DNA of 64,000 bases from Hyaloperonospora brassicae. Lineage: Eukaryota > Oomycota > Peronosporomycetes > Peronosporales > Peronosporaceae. The notes beneath the pieces were generated by a model. It did not search any database. It was not told the DNA's origin and saw only the letters and a list, made by a program, of their open reading frames with translations. The translations under genes were made by a program, and so were the position numbers. Numbering within the stretch: position 1 is the first letter of the stretch; each line of letters starts with the position of its first letter. This document shows, piece by piece, positions 23,690 through 34,382 of this stretch. The DNA lies in assembly GCA_947650285.1 (NCBI GenBank), contig CANTFL010000137.1, forward strand, positions 434,001-498,000. Reading direction: 5' to 3'.

Positions 23690-25760
23690 CTACACGACGG
23701 AGTCTCTGGGTAAAAGAGATACTAACGCAAACACCTGAAATCTTAAAGAGATGGAGACTGTTGCAATCGTGTGCCCGATATTAAAGTACCTGTATATAAT
23801 CAATAGTTTCATCGGCGAGACGACTGCAGAAGTCTGGGGTATTTTGATAAGATTTTTTCTCCGTCAAAGAAATCGTAATTGAGTCCAGAGGTGTCGATAG
23901 CTGCATGAATGCAAGATGCAGAAGGAAGTAATTTGGTGGAGCACTTTCTCAAGTTCGATGAAGTGTGCTTGTTGATGCAAGCTACTGGAGACGAAGTGTC
24001 GCGAGAATAACCGCTCGTCATTTTGCTAGAAAGTCTATCCAAAGTGTACAATCCAATTCGCTAATATTATCGAAAACGTGACGGACATTAACCTGTTTCT
24101 AGCGGGGAGATATTACGTCGCGAGTACGAAGGGATTGTTTGCAAGGACAAGAGTAAACATGCATTGATAGCTACAAGGAGAGTATAGAGATATTTATTCG
24201 GTCGAAGCAAACGAGAAACAAGTTGGCAGGGACGTGTTTCGTCTGTGAAAAAATGTCACAAGAAACAAGATTGCTGGAAGAATCCTGGGAAGAAACAGAA
24301 TGTAAAAAGCGTTTACAGTGAGTGTATAAGATGCTGCAGGGTGGCTACGGACAGTGATGCAAGTAGTCACATGTGCCCATTTAAGGATGAGTTGTGTTAA
24401 TTTTATCACTCAAGAGATCAATTGACATTTCGGTTGCGAATGAAGAAAAAGTGACGGCTGCTAAAGTTAGGACAATTTGAGTTTTACTGTAGAGCCAGGA
24501 GCCCATCCGTATCGAAGACGTGCTCTACGTTCCGAAACTGGATCATAGACCTCCGTCGATTTCTATTTTGTTTGTGAAAGGACTACATATAACTTCACAA
24601 AAAATTTAAGACCAGGAAACAACACGAAGTAATGACTCCATTAACCCAGAAGAAAAAAGTGTTTATGCTAGAGTGTAAATTTGTAGAGTCTGCGAAAATG
24701 TGTGGAGAGTAAAGCCAAGCCTGTGAGATCAAGTATACGGCACGCTCAAATGGGATATCTGCCATTAAATCATTATAAACTCTCGAGAATTGTAATGAAG
24801 GATTCAAGATGATAGAGGTGTCTGGTGTTGTCGCTTTTTAAGCTGAAATACGTGTGAAGAATATATGAACAGCAATTTATGGAGAATGAAAACGACTTCA
24901 CGGCTACAATTGAATCACATTGACGTAATGGGTCCAATAGAGATCAAATTTCAGGGTGGAGCAAGTTTCGTTGTAACATTACTTGGCTATTTTTTACGAT
25001 ATTTAGTCGCGTACTACATCGTGCACAAGTCCGAAGTGGTCGACAAATTTATTGAATTCAACATGATGATGATGATGAAATGTCAATATCGGCTAAGATA
25101 CAATGCATTCGCACCGCCAAAGATGGCGAATATAAATCAACAGTGGTTTTGTTCGAGTGTGTCGACAGGCTGGAAATATACATATTCGACAGTTCCGTAG
25201 TCGACGCCGAATACAATGGATGAGCAGATGAAGGCGAAAGTGAAGGATTGAGGACGATCATTGATCAGTCACGTTCAGGATGAGAAGAAGTGTTAAGATG
25301 AAGATGTGAACACTGCAAAAGCTGTTCATTCGAATTTCATTACTATGCACTTCTCACCCGACCAAAAATTCGCTTGAAGTTTACGTCGAGCTTAAGATGG
25401 GCTTGTCGTACAAGCGCGTTTTCAGCTCGCAAGCTGAAAAGTATGCGCACATTGACAAAGCGAAACAAAAGGAGTTGGATAATTAGGCATTTTGTTGCAT
25501 GCTTTTTGGGCTACACACATGATGTGAAGGGCTACCGTATTTAGACCTCTCATATAAATTGGGTGGAATGTACGAGGTCTGTGTTGTATACCAAGATCTG
25601 CTTAAGTCTAGATATGTGGAAATGGTCAGTGGCCAAGATTTCACTTATAATGTGCATCACCCTGAAGCTAACCAACAGCAAAAAGTACAATTACCCTACG
25701 CATCAATTAGCAATGATCATGATCCTGTGATGATCTCGATCCTGTGGAGGTAAACAAGCT
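23690..25760 (+). mobile_element. Ty1/Copia retrotransposon remnant (no RT)
   Basis: Fragments appear in Copia order on the plus strand. There is a degraded zinc-knuckle region near 24255 (CHKKQDCWKNPG), then a protease-like ATDSDASSHMCPFKDE near 24350 (usually DSGASSHM, so the Gly is lost), then EPIRIEDVLYVPKLDH near 24500. The integrase core has HIDVMGPIEIKFQGG and KSEVVDKFIEF (24915-25065), and near 25440 VHIDKAKRKELDN-like sequence. Stops and frame changes are frequent. No reverse transcriptase or LTR was found, so it is a truncated dead copy. Confidence 0.75.
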
Positions 25761-25850
25761 AAAACTCGCCCAATTTCACCCCCAAGGAATTTGAATCAAT
25801 CCGACTTCAGGTATTGCTGTTTGTCCGGATCCCGCTTTCGAGATCGATGG

Positions 25851-26303
25851 TGTAGCGGGACACGCTCTTGTTCCAGTGCCTGATCGACACAAGGAGCGTG
25901 CACCCGACGTCAAGTACACGTGGCGTGACGAAGCGCACGCAAAGCAAAATAAAAACAACAGCTCTGAATGAGGAAAAAGCAGAACTGTTATTTAATATAG
26001 TTATATTTCTTTCTAAATCATCCTTCGTTTTAATCTAGCTATATTAAAATTCCTTCTCCCATGTGGGTCTCTTGCTCACCACCCATTGCGCGCTTCCAGC
26101 AGCGATTGGAGGTTAAGTTGGTTGATGTACGGTGTACATCAACCGAGAAGTGGACTCCTCCACGAACATTACCCTTAGAGATAATGTTCCGGCAATATCA
26201 CTCTTTTCGAGTGATGTTATTTGAGTATTACCAAAATGGAAAATATTAAAACAAAACTGACACTTTTGTACCAAATTTTATGTAACGAGCTCACCCCGTT
26301 ACA
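25851..26303 (-). repeat. 3' LTR of element B (type 1)
   Basis: On the minus strand it begins TGTAACGGGGTGAGC and ends CCCGCTACA. It contains the GCGCGCAATGGGTGG core and the hairpin GGTTGATGTAC/GTACATCAACC. Confidence 0.82.
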
Positions 26304-26435
26304 TCACTCCTTTATTAACCATCAGTCACTTTAGTAAATGATATGATTGGCAGGTGACAGGGTGGCCACCGTCGTGTCGCTCTGGGGGTGGGTTCACTTG
26401 TTGGTATTTTCCTTCTTATATCGGCTTTACAGCGC

Positions 26436-27444
26436 ATGACGAGTCCTTCCATGCGCTGCGCCAACAAGGCCGCATCCGAAGCGGCTGCACGGATGCAGGC
26501 AGCCGGAGAACAAGACGCTCAAGCCTCGGAAGCAGGCGACAATGCGCATGCTGCTGCTAATAAGCAGCCTGCAACACCCATAGTTTCAGGTGCACGTGGT
26601 CATCCACGTGCAGCTTCTTCACCCGCAGGTTCAGCTGCAAGTGGTAGTCCTATGTACCATGGTCCCGATATAAAGGTGCTCTATTCGGGCGAGTCGGACT
26701 CGCCGGTCCGACTGGAAGCCGTACGAAAAAATCGATTGTACGGTACTTGCGTCACGAGATGGTCGGCTCATCCGACGAGTCTGAGAACTTGTCAACGGGA
26801 TCGAACCGATCGAGCTCGTATTCGTGCGAGGCGAGTGTCCAACATGAGGACGTAAAACCTCATGAAGTTGTCGATGACTCTTTACGGAGTCATCGTAGCC
26901 ATAGCCGCTGTAATACTATGTATTGCGGCAATCGTGGTTCCAGCTCTTACGTTGGCACCACGCAAGAGGAGCAGGAGCGTAACGCGATACGATCTGCTTT
27001 TGAGAAAGAGTTATGGATTCCTTCCGTGGGCGTGCTGAGGGAGCAGTATGGAAGTACTATTGGGAGCTGTCGGATCCCACTCTTTGACTCGTTAAGGATC
27101 CATGGTCGTGATGCCAGTGCCAATAATTTTGCACTGAGCAGGACTTTTACATCGATGTCCTCGTCGACAACAATCAGAATGATGGCCGTCAGGCTTGGCT
27201 GAACAAACTTGTTGTTGCTCGCATCAAGTTTGAGAGGAAGTCCGTGACCGGTGCTCGGTTCAGCTTGCACCGATTGTCTCGAGAGGCAGGTTTACCTTGC
27301 CTCTCGTGGGGAGAGAAGTGTCAGAGTTGTGTTGACAATTCTGTTCGCGCCCCCAGGGAAGCATACCCCCCTAATCAACCCTACTGGAGGGCGCGGATCT
27401 CTTCTGAGATTTACCAAGGAATTGAGACTTTTCAATTCCTTTGA
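26436..27444 (+). pseudogene. Antisense Ser-rich/Cys-rich ORF in element B
   Basis: Runs against B's pol between its 3' LTR and chromodomain. ATG at 26436 (MTSPSMRCANKA), Ala/Ser-rich, with YSGES near 26685. A second frame (26747-27202) has MRHEMVGSSDE and a run of Ser/Arg. A third frame (27244-27444) has CLSWGEKCQSC, the same CX6CX2C spacing as in element A, then RAPREAY. Two frame changes break it. The order of landmarks matches the antisense ORF of element A, which supports a real ancestral gene. Its 3' end overlaps the end of the sense chromodomain frame (27371). Product unknown. Confidence 0.55.
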
Positions 27445-30400
27445 TAACTCGCCGGGCGTTTGTTCGACGATGGGAATCCACCAAAGGGTGGGTCTCGTCG
27501 TACTGCTCGAGGTGACCGGACACATCCATCATCATCTGGGAGCGTGGCTCCCAGCTGATCCGAGAGGGTGGATACCGCCTCCATTGGACGAGGTAACTCG
27601 ATCTTGATCCTGAATCGCCACGGTGGTTCAAGACACGCGCCGCAAGTAACCGTTGATCACCGTGGGTGTCCATCAAAGGATATGGACGAGGAAGAAAAAC
27701 TTCCTCCAAGTCGTTTGACTCCCCATCTCGATTCACACGAGATGGATCGCGCAATCGATCAATTGCGCGAGGATTTGGAGCACGAGCGAGACAGACGCTA
27801 CGCTCTGACCGATTCTGAGCGGAAACACCGCAAGGATAGCGAGAACGAGCGTGCGAAGGACCATGCTGAGTACGCGGTCGCGCAGCTTCAGGTCGACCGC
27901 GATGTCTGCCCTCTTGTCGGTGAGCTGGCGACAGCTCGCGGAGAGATCTTTCGTTTAAATACGCAGATCTCTTCGGTGCGTGACCAGGTTGAGAGCCTGG
28001 AGCGCGAGCGCAGGAACCTAATAGAGGTTCTTAAACTTGGGGCTATCTTTATCGTCGGAAGAAGCCTCGTACTGACAGTACGGGTGTAGATGCCCCACGT
28101 AAAACGTAGGATGCGTGCGCATCCTACGTGGCAGCTCGATCACGTATACTTTGCCTTGTCGGCGCAGCACGCGAAAGAGACCGATATAATTGGCCTGTAG
28201 TTTCATGCTGCCCACGTAAGTCACTACGTGTCTACGTAGGTTTACCGTATATAGGAGGACTAAGTCGCCTTCGGCAAATGCATGATCATTTGCTCTTCCA
28301 TTCTTGTCAGCGTTCCGTTTCTGCTGATCCACCGCATGAGCCACCGCCTGAGCGATGGAATCTTGCAAGAACCGGACCACTGCTCCATGATCCAGCAGAA
28401 ATCTTTCTGCTGACTCGGCATTGTTATGGTCAGTTCGCCTTGTGCAAACTGAACAAAGATTCCATTCCTTTTTCTACTCATCAGCAAGGGTTCCATCATT
28501 ATCGCTGGTATAGTCATTGGCGAGGCTGAAAATACTAACATCGTCATCATCTTCTGACTCAATTTGAGCGTCATCGCTATTATTGAGGTGATCGGCGTCA
28601 TCGACGTTGACATGATCGGCATCGGCATCATATGTGACGAAGTTAGCGTCGACACGTGATGAGCAAGATCCATAACGGCGTTTGTTCGAGCGAGTCGCTC
28701 CCCCCTTAACCTATAGTCACACTCTAACAGGCAGGGCAGACGTGGATGGCGTAATACATTCACGCAGAATGGTGTATGCGTTGTGGACGCATGCACGGAA
28801 ATATTGATGGCAAATTCAACCATCGGCAAGAACTAACTCCAACTCGAGAACGAGTGGACGTATGCTCGAAGAATTTCTCTGAGGAAACTATTTGCACGTT
28901 CTGTCTGACCATCCGTTTCAGGATGATCAGAGATTGAAATCTTCAACCGTGTTCCAAGAGAATGGAACACGGATTGCCAAAACTACGCCGTGGACCGAGG
29001 GTCACGGTCGGATAGGAATTCACGGGGTAACCCGTGAAGTCGAAAGACCGTGTCGAGAAACACACGAGCACAGCCCTGAGTCGTGATTGACTTGGGTACC
29101 GCAGCAAGATGCACCATCTTGCTGAACCGATCAACGAACACAAGAATGCCATTATTTTTGTGAGCGTCTTCGGGTTCCCCGAAGACGAAGTACATTGAAA
29201 CGGACTGCCAGCACTCTTCCGGGACAGAAAGAGGCTGTAGAGGTGCAAGATAAGAAGGACTAGGCTTCACCCATTGACAAACATCGCAAGCACGAATGTA
29301 CTTGCGCACATACTAATACTGGCGGGGTCATTAAAAGTCACGGCTCACCGTAAGGTAAGTCTTTTTCCGACCACGATGCCCGCTTGAGGGGCATCGTGAC
29401 ATTCGAACATGATGCGCAATCGCAACTTGTTATGGGTGGGACCGACGACACGAGGTGTGTCGTCGGTAACTGCTGTGTTGTACAGCAGGCCATTGCGAGT
29501 CGTATACGGATTCAACGAGGAACGGTATCGAGCCGTCAAATCCGACAAGGATTTTCGGGATGAATATGCAAGGTGAATCATCAAACGAAGGAGATTCGTA
29601 TCCTCTGCGTATGCCTTTCGCACGTCGTCGAGTAAAGGCGACGACGGCACACTGACTGAAATTGCCGCAACAGTGGACAAGGCCTCACTATTGACGCGTG
29701 GTGTTGGCTCGAAATCGGGCCGGCGCGGTAGCGCATCAGCGGCAACATTAAGTCGTCCTGGTTTATACGCCACGGAGAAGTCTTATCCGCGAATAAAGAC
29801 AGCCACCTCGCCATTTGTTTCGAGAGGTGGGGACTGTTTACGGCCGTTCGTAGTGACGCATGGTCCGTATAGACGATGAACGGTCTATCTCCCAGGAGAT
29901 AGACGCGGAACTTGGTCAGTGCGTACTTTATGGCAAGGAGTTACTTCTAATGAACTGGAAAATTACGCTCATCTGCTTGCAGCTGACGCGATTGATAGCA
30001 GATGACGCGCTCTGCGCCGTCTGTGTCAAATTGCATCAACGCGCAGCCGATCGCAAAATCGCTGGCATCACAGACACAAGGAATGGTCCGTCCTGATCTG
30101 CAATCTCCAGTGTGGGCGATTGCATCAATCTCTGCTTGATACCTTTAAAGGAACGCTGGCACTCAGCGTTTTATGACCACTTGACATTTTTCTTGAGTAA
30201 CCGAGAAAGATGCACGGTCATCTCGGCGTAGTTGCCTGAGTACTTGTGCAAGTACGCCGATAGCTCAAAGAACTTTCGAAGTCCCTTGACATCGACTGGC
30301 ACGGGTCAGTCGGTGATCGCCTTGATCTTTTCGGGACCAGGGAGTACGCCGTGTTTACCCAAGATGCACGCACCCAAGAAGTGGTATTTCGCTAGCCGCG

Positions 30401-32369
30401 AAGATACCCTTCTTAAGATTGGCGTACAGCTTATGCTTACGCATAAGTTGAAGACCCTGACGAACGTGAGTTCTGTGAACTTCCACGTCCGTCTTACGCA
30501 CATAGCCCGACTATGGACGACACATCGTCGAAGTAACTCGGTGCGAAGTCTCACACCGGTCTCAACAGATTTGTCACACATCTGTTGAACGTTGCAGGGG
30601 CGTTACTCAGCCCTTGTGACATCACTAGCTACTCCCACAGCATACCGCTGGGAGTACTTACTGCCGTGAACTGGATGTCCCGTTCATGCATGAGGATCGG
30701 ATAGAATCCATCCATCAGATCCATGGACGAGAAGATGGTACTCTTTAACATACCGTCTATGATGACGTCCTTCCTCGGTATTGGCGTCTGAGCCGGTACC
30801 GTTGCAGCATTAAATTTGTTGTATGCGTGCACTATCCTCCATCCTCCTGTGGCCTTTCGCACACAAAGGGTCGGAGAGCTGTGATGGGATGTCGATTCCC
30901 TCACTTGGCCCGCTGCTAAGCGATCGGCAAAGAACTTGTCGATCGCTAGTACCTGTTCTCGAGGCAGTGGCAACTGCTTCATGACACAGTACTTCGTGCC
31001 CGGCTTGAGCTCAATCTAGTGTCGAGTGACTTTGTCCTTAGGCAACTCGCATGGTACGGATTCAGGAATAAGTTCTCGAATTCGATCAAATCCTTATACA
31101 AAGGATTTGCCTGGAGCGACTTACAGGATTGAGACGTGTAACGCTCAATCTGAGTCTTCTCATCGAGGACACTTTCGTCCATCGATGAGCTGCATAGAAC
31201 CCGTTCGTTCTTAGCAAATACTGATGCCGACCGAATATCGGCCATATACTCGTCCTTCGCGACGAGTATGCAAATCTGCTTGACTTTGCCATTACGAAGA
31301 TCGCGCAAGAACTGTTTTGGTTCCAGCATTGGCAACTGAGTTATCTCCGAAGTTAACTTCGGAGGCACAATCAGATACAGCGTATAAGCGCCTATGCTTG
31401 ATCCGTCATTGACCAAGACGTTCAACGTCTCAGTTTCTTCCTGAGAACTTGTTTCCAAATCTTGTTGAGAGCCTGTTCTCTCAACATGTACCTCAAGAGG
31501 CAATCCTTCCTCTTGAATGTGGGACTTATTTCCTCCACGTCCTTTGACTGTGGCTGTGCAACCACATTCAGGGACTGGCCCTTTTCGGTAGACTCTACAG
31601 TCGACCTGGGATGACCGTGTTGACCCCTGATGGCAACAGGTTTCTTCTGTCTAGGATGTTGTCCGCTAGGCATACATCCATGTCCCGGTCCACTCGACTT
31701 GTTCGAGTGGTCGACCTTCGGTGCTGCCTGTACATCTGTACAGTCGCCGGGAGCTTGCTCCGCAGTGTTGTGATCATCTACACTGAGGTCTTGTGCAGTC
31801 GTGCTAACGACCGTACCGCAAGTGAGGCCATCGCACTCACCTGCAGTACATCCACACGCTTGTGGACGCTCCATGACGTTCATCAGATGGCCATCTGATG
31901 AACAAGCGGCAGGCGTCTTCACGGATCGATGCTGCAAGCTCACTCTTGGCTCGTACCTTCTGAGCCAAGGCAATCCCAGGATGACATCAAATTTGTCATC
32001 CAGATCCAGTACGATGAAATCATCATCGTACTGTTCGCTCTCTAGTGTGTAGTGTATCCCCACTACACGTTTCTTTACGGTAATCGATGCGCCTGTAGCA
32101 AGGCGCACCGTCATCCTCGCGAGGGGAATGTCGCGCTCAACGAACTTGAGCCTACGACCCTCTAGTGACTGGCGTCGAACAAAGTTGTTCGACGCCCCAC
32201 AGTCAGCCAGACCACGAAGTGACATATCTTTTGTCACTTCTAACTTCAAGGTGATGGGTAATATCCTATCACCAGGTGCAGAGACACACACTGACTGTGT
32301 GTCTAGAGCAACTTTCGTCAAAAGATTTGCAAATTCTCTTGAGGTTGCTGGATCAGTAGGGCGCTTCGC
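27371..32369 (-). pseudogene. Pol polyprotein of element B
   Basis: Mirror of A's pol up to about 28751: protease (DCGAS), RT, RNase H and integrase with D, D and E of the catalytic triad. The integrase end (28380-28018; ends RMRTHPTFYVG) and the chromodomain (about 27649-27496; SYLVQWRRYPPSRISWEP) differ from A. Breaks include TAG after MLWE in the RT and the same TGA and one-base deletion around the catalytic loop as in A, plus a stop after the integrase end at 28018. Not functional. Confidence 0.87.
27682..28089 (+). CDS. Antisense coiled-coil ORF in element B
   Basis: An uninterrupted 135-codon frame from ATG at 27682 to TAG at 28087, opposite the linker between integrase and chromodomain. 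It is highly charged and helical (QLREDLEHERDRRYALTD, ELATARGEIFRL, LERERRNLIEVLK) with leucines in heptad positions, predicting a long coiled coil. The sense frame has a stop inside this stretch (28018), so openness here is not forced by pol. A matching antisense coil occurs in element A. No family recognised; whether it is expressed is unknown. Confidence 0.45.
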   Translation: MDEEEKLPPSRLTPHLDSHEMDRAIDQLREDLEHERDRRYALTDSERKHRKDSENERAKDHAEYAVAQLQVDRDVCPLVGELATARGEIFRLNTQISSVRDQVESLERERRNLIEVLKLGAIFIVGRSLVLTVRV

Positions 32370-33485
32370 ACCTACTGACCCCGATCATTTTTTGATGGTC
32401 CATTCCGCTGTTGCGGTTTCGCAACAGCGCTGGACCCACGCCCATTGCCCTTCTTGGCAAATGGTCGACCATTTCGCTCAGTATTATTTGGAACTGGGCG
32501 AGGGGCACTACACTCGTAAGCGTAGTGTCCTAACTTCTGGCAGCAAGTGCATTTCTTCAATCGCTTGTTGTTTTGAGAGCGAGGTCTCTCGCTCTCGACA
32601 TAACAGATGTCCATGGGTTCTGGACCTCCGGACTCTTGTCGTCTTAGTGGACGATAAGAGTTTGAGCTAGCATGAGCGTGTCTCATGCTAAATTCTTCCT
32701 GTTCCGCGGCTGATATCGCATCTTCCAGCGTATTCAGCTCAAGGCGGAACAGGTGGCCTATGACGGGCCCTGGTGCGAGCCCTTGCATGAACACCGTAAT
32801 CAACGTGTGTTCATGAGCTGGGTTAGCAGTTATACTACTCGCAAGGAGTCGTATATGTTGTGCGTAAGCGTGCACATCACGCTTACCCTGCTTGAGTTTC
32901 AGGAACTCTGAACGAGCCCTGAACTCAGCCCGTGGCGGCTCAAACGTTTGTCTGAGCCGGGACTTGAAGTCATCTAGCGACCTAAACACATGTGGGTCGC
33001 TACTCTCGAGCCCTAAGGCCCAAGTTTTGGCACGTCCTGACAAGTGGATTTGATCAAATGTGAGTTTCATTTGCTCATCATCGATACGACGTACCTTTAT
33101 GGCTCTATCGAGTTCGACGAACCATAATAACAGGGAGTCTTCATCGACTCCTCTGTACTTGGAGATATCAACCTTCAAGATTTAAGGACGACGTGCGGTC
33201 GTCATCCCGTTCACAGCATCATTAAATTGATGCTGTCTCAACATCTCAGTCTGTTGAGCACCAAGTTCTCTCAACTGCTCGGCCTGTTGAGAGCCTTGCT
33301 GGTGAAGCAAGGCTACGTTTTCGCGTTCGACGACAAGTTCATTCTGAATGAACTTGGCTACATGGGCATGCTGTTGGTCCCTATCAAGGGACTTCAACAT
33401 GGCGCTAATGGCGGTTTCGCCGACGGTAGAGCTCATTCGCCCTACCGCGGCCCATTTGAGATCACCCAAATGGTCAAAGCCTTCA
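28751..33485 (-). repeat. Right arm of IR2 (inside element B)
   Basis: Reverse complement of 15546-20280 at near identity. It includes the same disabling mutations (gag TAA, RT TGA and one-base deletion). Confidence 0.93.
32350..32381 (-). promoter_or_regulatory. Hairpin across the gag stop codon (element B)
   Basis: Identical to the hairpin at 16650-16681, on the minus strand. Confidence 0.6.
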
Positions 33486-33520
33486 CTTGTCACGTGAAAG
33501 CTTTCTTCCTTGTGTATCAT
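32372..33520 (-). pseudogene. Gag of element B, one in-frame stop
   Basis: ATG at 33520 (MIHKEESFHVTSEG). The first ten or so residues differ from A (MDEEESFHATHEG); after that the two are nearly identical. The TAA at 33184-33182 is the same stop as in A. Zinc knuckle CTCCQKLGHYAYEC is present. Confidence 0.85.
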
Positions 33521-33574
33521 GTTCTCGATGGATGAGAGTCTTGGTCGCTGGAAGGACTACAAAGTGATACCAGG

Positions 33575-34008
33575 TGTAACGGGTCACACCCCTTGCGTGA
33601 ACTTAACGCAAGGGTGACGTGTGCCCGATAAGCGTACACAGGGCAACCGAAGAAACGTAGGCAAAACAGAACCCGAAAGCCCTGTCTTGAGGGAAAAGTA
33701 GAACTGTTATATAATATAGTTAAAACGTAAGTAATCATCTCTTGACTTACTCTAACTATATTAAACTTCCTTCTCCTATGTGGGTCCCTTGCTCACCACC
33801 CATTGCGCGCGTCCAGCAGCGATTGGTGGTTAGGTTGGTTGATGTACACGGTACATCAAACGAGAAGTGGACTCCTTCACGAATATTACCCTTAAAGGTG
33901 TAATACGACAACATCACTCATTTCGAGTGATGTTATTTGTCTAAACAGATGATATTTTAAATTGGTACTTTCGTACCAATTTTTATGTAACAAGCTCACC
34001 CCGTTACA
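33575..34008 (-). repeat. 5' LTR of element B (type 1)
   Basis: On the minus strand it begins TGTAACGGGGTGAGC and ends GACCCGTTACA, so the termini TGTAACGGG/CCCGTTACA form a 9 bp inverted repeat. TGGTATCAC follows two bases later and resembles an initiator-Met primer-binding site. A hairpin TTGGTAC-gaaa-GTACCAA lies near its start. Confidence 0.85.
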
Positions 34009-34382
34009 GTTATGAAACGGGCTATTCCCGTTACACTGTGCTTATGGAAGTGCTATCGACCAATGACGTCTAGGACGAGCTTTTGTTGACGCTCGGAGTT
34101 CATCTCATCAACTTACGTGGCTTTTTGTAACATAAACGCATGCCTGCTGCTGCTTTTTGTTCATTCGCAGATAAATACACAATGTTCGCGAAAAGTCATT
34201 CTGGGCACTAAAGATTGATGACCTCGCGAAGACATACACAACAGCGCCCATTTCCAATCGCACTTACAATTCTAGCTTGCGAGCTCGATAAATATCCTAT
34301 TATCCGATTCGCACCTTCCAGATAAAGACAAAAATTGGCTCACACAAGCGAAAGATAAAAAAGCACTCCACCGCGACAACAC
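34009..34382. other. Upstream region of the FHA-WDR70 gene
   Basis: Junction of element B with host sequence. A second short copy of the LTR tip (AACGGGCTATTCCCGTTACA) is seen at 34016-34035. No promoter motif can be named with confidence. Confidence 0.4.

Larger units (their letters stand above)
25851..34008 (-). mobile_element. Ty3/Gypsy chromodomain retrotransposon, element B (defective)
   Basis: Reading the minus strand: 5' LTR (34008-33575), gag, pol with chromodomain, convergent antisense frames, polypurine tract (AAAGGAGTGA), 3' LTR (26303-25851). Both LTRs are type 1 but differ in their tails. Flanking bases do not give a clear target-site duplication. It faces element A tail to tail and shares a 4.7 kb block with it. 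Outside that block the integrase end and chromodomain differ clearly from A. Confidence 0.9.
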
